This document shows, piece after piece, positions 1-4,624 of a stretch of 5,401 nucleotides of DNA. Numbering within the stretch: the first letter of the stretch is position 1; the number at the start of each line of letters is the position of its first letter. Source of the stretch: an uncultured Clostridium sp. (GTDB taxonomy: Bacteria > Bacillota > Clostridia > UBA1212 > UBA1255); assembly GCA_900555605.1 (NCBI GenBank), contig USLW01000168.1, positions 1 through 5,401 on the forward strand. The letters are read 5' to 3'. The position numbers and the translations under genes were made by a program. A model generated the notes under the pieces. That model saw only the letters and a list, made by a program, of their open reading frames with translations, had not been told where the DNA came from and did not search any database.

Positions 1-882
1 ATCTGTCCGGTGCCCGGCTATGACCGTCACTTTGCAATCTGTGAACAGTTCGGAATTGAGATGATACCGGTTGAGATCAAAGAAGACGGGCCGGATATGG
101 AGGCTGTTGAAGCGCTTGCGGCAAACCATCCTGCCGTTAAGGGGATGTGGTCGATTCCGAAATACAGCAATCCTTCAGGCGTCATTTATTCTGATGAAGT
201 AATCCGCAGATTGGCCTCTATGCGCTGTGCGGCAGAGGACTTTCGCATTATTTGGGATGATGCGTATACCGTCCATTATTTAGGAGATCGGCCCCATCGT
301 CAGCTGAGTCTGGTAAGAGCCTGTGCCGAAGCCGGAAATCCGGATAGGGCGATCATGGTCACCTCTACCTCTAAAATTACGTTTCCCGGTGCAGGTGTGG
401 CCGCAATTGCATCCAGCCTTGCCAATGTGCAGTATTTAACGAAATTAATTGGTATACAAACTATAGGACCGGATAAACTAAATCAGCTGCGTCACGTACA
501 CTTTCTGAAAGACTATGATACGATCGTGGCGCACATGGAGAAACATGCGGAGATCCTTCGGCCGAAATTTCAAAGCGTTCTGAGTACCATGGAGGCGGAA
601 CTGGACGGACTGGATATTTTGGAATGGAGCCGGCCGGAAGGCGGATATTTTATCAGTGTCAATACGCTTGACGGGATTGCCGATCAGGTTGTCGCTATGG
701 CAAAAGAATGCGGCGTACTGTTTACCCCCGCAGGCGCTACATTTCCTTACCGAAAGGATCCGAGAAACAGAAATATTCGAATCGCGCCTACTTTTCCGCC
801 GCTGTCACAGCTGCAGGAGGCGATTACCGTCTTTTGTGTCTGCGTTAAAATTTGTTCTTTGGAAAAACTGTTAGGAGATTGA
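1..882 (+). CDS. PLP-dependent aminotransferase, Aminotran_MocR family (probable aspartate aminotransferase), 5'-truncated by the window edge
   Basis: The reading frame is open from base 1 and ends at TGA 880-882, so 293 residues are visible and the N-terminal part (roughly a third of a protein of about 420 to 430 residues) lies to the left. The GTG at position 10 is an internal Val codon (..ICPVPGYDRHF..), not a start. Fold-type I PLP-enzyme landmarks appear in order, numbered from the first visible codon: NPSG with Asn57, the DDAY motif with Asp87 and Tyr89 for PLP contacts, the SxSK motif TSTSKITFPGAG with the Schiff-base lysine Lys125, and near the C-terminus NIRIAP with Arg260, which binds the substrate carboxylate. 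The PGYDRHF and STSKITFPGAGVAA stretches are typical of the Aminotran_MocR group rather than classical AspC. A characterised member, Rv3722c of Mycobacterium tuberculosis, is an aspartate aminotransferase; that substrate is inferred here. No DNA-binding domain is visible in the part present. The enzyme should be cytosolic. The gene is coupled to the M18 peptidase downstream. Confidence 0.9.
   Translation: MCPVPGYDRHFAICEQFGIEMIPVEIKEDGPDMEAVEALAANHPAVKGMWSIPKYSNPSGVIYSDEVIRRLASMRCAAEDFRIIWDDAYTVHYLGDRPHRQLSLVRACAEAGNPDRAIMVTSTSKITFPGAGVAAIASSLANVQYLTKLIGIQTIGPDKLNQLRHVHFLKDYDTIVAHMEKHAEILRPKFQSVLSTMEAELDGLDILEWSRPEGGYFISVNTLDGIADQVVAMAKECGVLFTPAGATFPYRKDPRNRNIRIAPTFPPLSQLQEAITVFCVCVKICSLEKLLGD
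873..877 (+). promoter_or_regulatory. Ribosome binding site of the M18 aminopeptidase, inside the aminotransferase 3' end
   Basis: AGGAG lies 10 bases before ATG 888 and overlaps the last codons of the upstream gene. It decides the start: the open frame reaches back to TTG 852, but that codon has no such site, and the extra 12 residues would only re-read the end of the aminotransferase gene. The arrangement suggests translational coupling. Confidence 0.75.
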
Positions 883-887
883 TAAAT

Positions 888-2306
888 ATGCAGGATCATG
901 TGGAATCGTTGCTGTATAAACCGCTTAATATCTGGAATCAGATGAACCAAGAAACGAAAAATGAAGCATACCGTTTTTGTGAGGATTATATTTCCTTTCT
1001 GAATGCCGCTAAGACAGAGCGAGAAGCTGTCGACGTCATGGTGGCAGCGTTAAAACGGGAAGGGTTTCAGAGTTTTGAAAAAATCATTTCCGGGGAAATA
1101 AAGCCTGTACCGGGATTAAAAATTTATTCTGTAAACAGAAAGAAAGCTTTGACCGCTGCAGTGCTTGGCAAACAGCATCCGGTATGCGGATTTCGGATGC
1201 TTGGAGCACATTTGGATTCTCCGCGGCTGGACTTTAAACCCAATCCGCTTTATGAGGAGAATGGGCTGGCTCTCGCAAAAACGCATTATTACGGCGGCAT
1301 AAAGAAGTATCAATGGGTAGCGATCCCCTTATCCATACATGGCGTCGTGATCAAAAAAGACGGTACCTCTGTTACCATTTCAATTGGTGAAAAGGAGAGC
1401 GATCCTGTTTTTACCATCACGGATCTTCTGCCGCATTTGGCCGGAGATCAAATGCGTAAAGAGGCGAATGCTTTTATTCCTGCCGAGAATCTAAACATTG
1501 TGATGGGGTCGATCCCGTATGCCGGAGATGAAGAGGGTCTTTCCGGTTCTTTAAAGTTAACTGTACTGGAAATGCTTTATACACAGTACGGAATCTGTGA
1601 GCGTGATTTTGTTTCTGCGGAAATTGAAGTTGTTCCTGCATTCCCGGCAAGAGATATCGGGATTGATCGCAGCATGATAGGCGGATACGGGCAGGATGAC
1701 CGCGTTTGCGCATATACGGCAATGCGTGCGCTGACGGACATGCGTGAAATACCGGAGTACACCGCTGTCTGCTATTTTTCCGATAAAGAAGAGATCGGAA
1801 GTGTCGGCATTACCGGTGCGAGATCCCGCTCTTTTGAAAATTTTATCATAGAGCTGTGCTATGCATATGATCCGGAAACACCGGAGCTGACCGCGCGGCG
1901 CTGTTTATCGGCAAGCCGGTTTTTGTCCGCGGATGTAACGGCGGCGTATGATCCCACCTTCGGCGATGTCTCCGAAAAAAATAATGCGGCTTATTTCGGC
2001 CGCGGAATTGCGCTGGAAAAATATACGGGATCCCGGGGAAAATCCGGTGCCAGCGATGCGGATGCGGAATTGGTATATGAAATTACTTCGCTGTTCGATC
2101 AGCATCAGATTCCTTGGCAGATGTCCGAGCTGGGAAAGACAGATCAGGGGGGCGGCGGAACGATTGCCCAGTATATGGCGGATCTGAATATTGCGGTATT
2201 GGACTGCGGGGTTCCCGTACTGTCCATGCATGCACCCTTTGAGCTTACGTCAAAGGCTGATGTATACTGGACATATCAGGCCTATCTGCGTTTCATAAAG
2301 GGCTGA
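888..2306 (+). CDS. M18 family zinc aminopeptidase (aspartyl aminopeptidase / aminopeptidase I type)
   Basis: This 472-residue cytosolic metallopeptidase has the usual length and motif order of family M18. Visible sites are HLDSP (His108 zinc ligand, Asp110), GQDDR (Asp271, expected bridging zinc ligand), DKEEIGS (Glu301 general base, Glu302 zinc ligand), SADV (Asp349 zinc ligand) and SMHAP (His448 zinc ligand). Assignments follow human DNPEP and other M18 structures by motif matching. The glycine-rich stretch KYTGSRGKSGASDA around residue 390 is also typical. M18 enzymes form large tetrahedral dodecamers and remove N-terminal residues from peptides; some prefer Asp or Glu and others Leu-like residues, and the preference cannot be read from sequence. 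ATG 888 was chosen because of the AGGAG at 873-877. The gene follows the aminotransferase stop by 5 bases, so the two are almost certainly one operon that frees and then transaminates amino acids (inference). No clear terminator follows it. Confidence 0.93.
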   Translation: MQDHVESLLYKPLNIWNQMNQETKNEAYRFCEDYISFLNAAKTEREAVDVMVAALKREGFQSFEKIISGEIKPVPGLKIYSVNRKKALTAAVLGKQHPVCGFRMLGAHLDSPRLDFKPNPLYEENGLALAKTHYYGGIKKYQWVAIPLSIHGVVIKKDGTSVTISIGEKESDPVFTITDLLPHLAGDQMRKEANAFIPAENLNIVMGSIPYAGDEEGLSGSLKLTVLEMLYTQYGICERDFVSAEIEVVPAFPARDIGIDRSMIGGYGQDDRVCAYTAMRALTDMREIPEYTAVCYFSDKEEIGSVGITGARSRSFENFIIELCYAYDPETPELTARRCLSASRFLSADVTAAYDPTFGDVSEKNNAAYFGRGIALEKYTGSRGKSGASDADAELVYEITSLFDQHQIPWQMSELGKTDQGGGGTIAQYMADLNIAVLDCGVPVLSMHAPFELTSKADVYWTYQAYLRFIKG

Positions 2307-2318
2307 TCCGGCGGGCGT

Positions 2319-2347
2319 TTGACGGAAGAATCCGAATCCTGTATACT
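2319..2347 (+). promoter_or_regulatory. Predicted sigma-A promoter of the LCP-type gene
   Basis: TTGACG at 2319-2324 (5 of 6 to TTGACA) is followed after exactly 17 bases by TATACT at 2342-2347 (5 of 6 to TATAAT). Transcription should begin near 2354, giving a leader of about 35 bases before ATG 2390. The promoter begins 13 bases after the M18 stop, so the LCP gene can be expressed separately from the upstream pair, although readthrough remains possible because no terminator is seen between them. Confidence 0.65.
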
Positions 2348-2372
2348 GTTACGCGGAAATCATTTCGATTAG

Positions 2373-2383
2373 AAAGGGTGATC
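2373..2383 (+). promoter_or_regulatory. Ribosome binding site of the LCP-type gene; start codon ambiguous
   Basis: AAAGGGTGATC is close to the full anti-16S complement AAGGAGGTGATC, with GGTGATC matching exactly. It is 5 bases (from the end of the AAAGGG core) before GTG 2384 and 11 bases before ATG 2390. The GTG at 2378 lies inside the site itself and is therefore unlikely. ATG 2390 is preferred, with GTG 2384 the alternative, two residues longer. Confidence 0.55.
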
Positions 2384-2389
2384 GTGCAA

Positions 2390-3391
2390 ATGGACAATCT
2401 GAGACGATTTGTTGTTGTCTTTACCCTCTTTTTCTTTTTAGCCGCATCCGTATGCGGTTACATACTTGCATTATCCTATGACGGTACTACTGACGGCAAA
2501 AAGGAAGTATTGACTGTCGGTGCGGATAAGTATGATCCATACGGCGGCGGTTCTGCTAAAAATATTTTCTGCAACAATATTCTGTTTATTGTGGGAGAGC
2601 GGAATCGCCCGGAAACAGAACTGCTCCTTGTTATGAATTATGATTCATCTGCGGCGGCTATGACGTTTTTATATATTCCGAAGGATATCGCGTATAATAC
2701 GGATCAATCGGTAACGACAATGGGACGTACCTTTGCCGAAGCGAGCCGCCGTTCGCAAGAGACTGCCGGCGCTGCGACCGCACTGCTGATTTCTTCCTAT
2801 CTGAATATCGGGATTCCGTATTATATCAATTTGGATGATACTGCATTTAAGCAATTCATCAATTATTTCGGAGCGGTTCAGTTTGATATTCCTGCTGATC
2901 TTGCGTATCGGGATTCGTATTACAGAATATCCCTGCCAAAGGGAACGCAGAATTTAGACGGAACCGGTGCCCTGCAGCTGATCCAATTCTATAAAACCGC
3001 AGACGGAATATACAGCAGCGAGATGCTGAAATATTACGACGGAACCGATCAAAAACGGATTGCTGCGGCACAGAATTATTTAGAGGCGTTTCTGAATCAA
3101 AAGCTTACAAAAGAGAACTCCAACCGTTATTATGCCGAGAATTTTAAAAGTCTGATCCAGGGATTTCTGGACAATGCCCGATGTGATCACAATCTCCCTG
3201 ATGAAATGCTGGATATCATTGCGGAAAGCATTGCAGAACTAAGCGGAAATCAGATTCAGTATTATATGTTTACCGAAGAAAAGACACAAAGTGACGACGA
3301 TTACATTGTAACGGACCTGCTGCTTGATTCTGCGGTTGCGAATACACAGTTTCATAAGATCGCGGACCGCTTCCAGTCTGTCACGGATTGA
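2390..3391 (+). CDS. Membrane-anchored LytR-CpsA-Psr (LCP) domain protein with divergent active site
   Basis: The protein has 333 residues. A hydrophobic segment at residues 7-29 after MDNLRR predicts a single N-terminal membrane anchor with the rest outside the cell. Residues 63 to about 236 follow the LCP pattern: NILFIVGERN, ETELLLVMNYD, FLYIPKD, a GIPYYINLDD segment followed by FGAVQFDIP, the LPKGTQNLDGTGALQLIQF stretch, and DQKRIAAAQNYLEAFL. Family members usually transfer undecaprenyl-linked glycopolymers (wall teichoic acid, capsule) to peptidoglycan. By motif matching, the Asp of GxDxR is Arg71, the Asp of R-S/A-D-T is Thr76, IPRD is IPKD (Lys98, Asp99), the arginine after the ALxxxRFR-like motif is lost, and only one arginine (Arg223) remains of GRIxRQQ. 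Catalysis is therefore uncertain; it may be a divergent enzyme, a lipid-binding protein or a regulator. About 95 C-terminal residues beyond the core are not recognised. It has its own promoter and converges on the recombinase gene 45 bases away. Confidence 0.72.
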   Translation: MDNLRRFVVVFTLFFFLAASVCGYILALSYDGTTDGKKEVLTVGADKYDPYGGGSAKNIFCNNILFIVGERNRPETELLLVMNYDSSAAAMTFLYIPKDIAYNTDQSVTTMGRTFAEASRRSQETAGAATALLISSYLNIGIPYYINLDDTAFKQFINYFGAVQFDIPADLAYRDSYYRISLPKGTQNLDGTGALQLIQFYKTADGIYSSEMLKYYDGTDQKRIAAAQNYLEAFLNQKLTKENSNRYYAENFKSLIQGFLDNARCDHNLPDEMLDIIAESIAELSGNQIQYYMFTEEKTQSDDDYIVTDLLLDSAVANTQFHKIADRFQSVTD

Positions 3392-3436
3392 TTATGGATC
3401 AAACGCCGGCGGAAAGAAAATTGCTTGTGAAACGTG

Positions 3437-4420
3437 TTATGAATCCTCCTGCCCGAAATCGGCAAGGGGATTTTTATTTACGGCATCCTTCAGCATCGCG
3501 TTGTTAATGTGGGTATAGATTTCAGTCGTTGCCACACTTTCGTGACCGAGAATTTCCTGCAGGGTACGGATATCCACTTCGCCGTAGGTATACATCAGCG
3601 TAGCTGCGGTATGACGCAGCTTGTGCGTAGAATACTTCGTCGGATCCAAATTGGACATGCGGATATATTTTTTTACGGTATATTGTACTGTTTTTGGACT
3701 GATTCTTTTCTTTCTCTTGCTGAGAAAAAGCGGCGCTGCGCCATCTTCTTCCGAAAGCTTCGGCCGAACGTGCAGATATGCGGAAATTGCGTTTAAACAA
3801 GCCTTGTTGAGATAGATCGTCCGTTCCTTTGCACCTTTACCGGTTACTACAAGCGTGTCGCCGCGAATATCGGACAAATTGATGCCTACCAGCTCGGAAA
3901 GCCGCATTCCGCAATTCAGAAACAGTGTAATCATACAATAATCCCGCTCCTTAAAATCTCCTTCGATGGAATTAAGCAGCGCTTTGCTTTCCTCAAGCTG
4001 CAGATATTTCGGCAGCCTTTTCGTCTTTTTCGGCGATTCCAGTTCAAAAGCGGGATTTTGCGCAATCAGATTTGCCTTGTTGCTTGCATATTTAAAAAAA
4101 GAACGAAGGCATGCAACCTTTCTGGCCCTGGTGGCCGGCTGATCATTGCGTTCTCGGTTGATGTAATTTAAAAAGGCGTACAAATCGGTAAGCGTGATAG
4201 CGGCAAGATCCGAAACACAAAAATCCGATACCGGAATTTCCATAAACGGAATCTCCGGGGAAACCATTTTGCGCCGCAGCTTCATAAAACGAAAGAACAT
4301 CAGTAAATCATAGTAATACTCGTGGATAGTGTTTTTGGATTTACTTAAAATAGAATCCATATAAATCAAAAAATCCTCGGCATAATACGGGAGAACGCCG
4401 CTTTCGAAGGCTTCGTACAT
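3437..4420 (-). CDS. Tyrosine recombinase, XerC/XerD-like integrase family
   Basis: This 327-residue protein cuts and rejoins DNA through a 3'-phosphotyrosine bond. An N-terminal SAM-like core-binding domain covers about residues 12-115 (AEDFLIYMDSILSKSKNTIHEYYYDL, then the ATRARKVACLRSFFKY segment). The catalytic domain covers about 135-310 and has the complete set of residues: Arg173 in CGMRLSEL, Lys195 in VTGKGAKER, His266 and Arg269 in HKLRHTAA, His293 in LGHES, and the nucleophile Tyr302 in EIYTH. The length is near that of XerC/XerD (about 300) with a slightly longer N-terminus. The start is ATG 4420, preceded at 8 bases by AAGGAGG; the in-frame GTG at 4441 would place that ribosome site inside the coding region. 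The gene stands alone between housekeeping genes, with no excisionase, phage or transposon genes beside it, which favours a chromosomal Xer-type or unassigned resolvase over an element integrase. Whether it is the true dif-acting enzyme cannot be told here. Confidence 0.92.
   Translation of the reverse strand: MYEAFESGVLPYYAEDFLIYMDSILSKSKNTIHEYYYDLLMFFRFMKLRRKMVSPEIPFMEIPVSDFCVSDLAAITLTDLYAFLNYINRERNDQPATRARKVACLRSFFKYASNKANLIAQNPAFELESPKKTKRLPKYLQLEESKALLNSIEGDFKERDYCMITLFLNCGMRLSELVGINLSDIRGDTLVVTGKGAKERTIYLNKACLNAISAYLHVRPKLSEEDGAAPLFLSKRKKRISPKTVQYTVKKYIRMSNLDPTKYSTHKLRHTAATLMYTYGEVDIRTLQEILGHESVATTEIYTHINNAMLKDAVNKNPLADFGQEDS
3445..3479 (+). terminator. Candidate intrinsic terminator of the LCP-type transcript, inside the convergent recombinase gene
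   Basis: On the plus strand, 3445-3453 (CCTCCTGCC) pairs with 3461-3469 (GGCAAGGGG) around the 7-base loop 3454-3460. There is one C-A mismatch (3449/3465) and one T-G wobble (3447/3467). The stem is followed by A and then TTTTTATTT (3471-3479), the expected U-rich tail. It lies 54 bases after the LCP stop and occupies the last codons of the minus-strand recombinase. On the minus strand the stem is not followed by a T tract, so it would work in one direction only. No folding energy was calculated. Confidence 0.5.
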
Positions 4421-4428
4421 ATGAATCT

Positions 4429-4435
4429 CCTCCTT
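4429..4435 (-). promoter_or_regulatory. Ribosome binding site of the tyrosine recombinase
   Basis: Read on the minus strand, AAGGAGG is followed by 8 bases and ATG 4420. This strong, well-spaced site fixes the start and rules out the upstream in-frame GTG at 4441-4439. Confidence 0.85.
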
Positions 4436-4503
4436 TATCACAGCTGTACCGGAATGCGGATACAGAGTACTGTCTGTCTGCTCCGCGTCCGACGGCAGGT
4501 TTC

Positions 4504-4532
4504 AGTATACCATTTGATAATGCGGTTGTAAA
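4504..4532 (-). promoter_or_regulatory. Predicted sigma-A promoter of the tyrosine recombinase (extended -10)
   Basis: On the minus strand, TTTACA (4532-4527; 5 of 6 to consensus) is followed after 17 bases by TATACT (4509-4504). The -10 is preceded by TGG at 4512-4510, giving an extended -10 motif TGnTATACT. Transcription should begin near 4497, leaving a leader of about 77 bases. Its -35 box overlaps the -35 of the oppositely directed glyA promoter. Confidence 0.65.
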
Positions 4533-4554
4533 TTCGGACGAGGTATTATATAAT
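4526..4554 (+). promoter_or_regulatory. Predicted sigma-A promoter of glyA
   Basis: TTGTAA at 4526-4531 (4 of 6) and a perfect TATAAT at 4549-4554 are separated by 17 bases. The -10 lies in the palindrome ATTATATAAT (4545-4554). The start point should be near 4561, so the perfect stem-loop at 4564-4593 would sit at or within a few bases of the 5' end of the mRNA. The leader is about 64 bases, too short for a glycine riboswitch or T-box. Confidence 0.7.
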
Positions 4555-4563
4555 CTTTTACCA

Positions 4564-4593
4564 GCAGCAGAAATCTTGTCAGATTTCTGCTGC
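4564..4593 (+). repeat. Perfect 13-bp inverted repeat (stem-loop) in the glyA leader
   Basis: GCAGCAGAAATCT (4564-4576) and AGATTTCTGCTGC (4581-4593) are exact reverse complements separated by the 4-base loop TGTC. The hairpin begins about 3 bases after the predicted glyA start point and ends 17 bases before the GGAGG ribosome site. It does not look like a terminator: no T tract follows immediately on either strand (AGTGAAATT on plus, TGGTAAAAG on minus). Possible roles are a 5'-end mRNA stabiliser, an operator for a dimeric regulator, or a recombination core site. The structure is certain; the function is inference. Confidence 0.85.
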
Positions 4594-4610
4594 AGTGAAA
4601 TTATACTTTT

Positions 4611-4615
4611 GGAGG
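4611..4615 (+). promoter_or_regulatory. glyA: Ribosome binding site of glyA
   Basis: GGAGG lies 9 bases before ATG 4625 and directly after TTTT, just downstream of the leader hairpin and so likely left accessible by it. It supports the chosen glyA start. Confidence 0.8.
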
Positions 4616-4624
4616 TACGCAGCG

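Noticed and set aside
852..887. TTG start giving a 484-residue M18 protein
   Set aside because: The extra codons overlap the end of the aminotransferase gene and contain the ribosome site; ATG 888 with AGGAG at 10 bases fits better.
1905..2231. 108-codon minus-strand open frame inside the M18 gene
   Set aside because: It lies wholly opposite strongly motif-supported M18 coding sequence, shows no recognisable domain and has no good ribosome site; it is a shadow frame.
2351..2366. Small inverted repeat GAAAT-C-ATTTC in the LCP leader
   Set aside because: The loop would be too small for the full pairing and the arms are short and AT-rich; it is likely chance.
3509..3815. Plus-strand open frames opposite the recombinase catalytic domain
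   Set aside because: They are complementary to conserved recombinase codons and resemble no family; treated as shadows.
4421..4441. GTG start at 4441 (minus) for the recombinase
   Set aside because: It would put the AAGGAGG ribosome site within the coding sequence, while ATG 4420 is ideally spaced from it.
4545..4560. dif-like or minus-strand -10 reading of the AT palindrome ATTATATAAT
   Set aside because: No flanking sequence matches the Firmicute dif arms, and no acceptable -35 lies at the right distance on the minus strand; it is best explained as the glyA -10 region.
4564..4610. Leader hairpin as an intrinsic terminator or attenuator
   Set aside because: The stem is not followed directly by a T tract on either strand; the nearest TTTT is 14 bases away and abuts the glyA ribosome site, and no competing antiterminator stem was seen.
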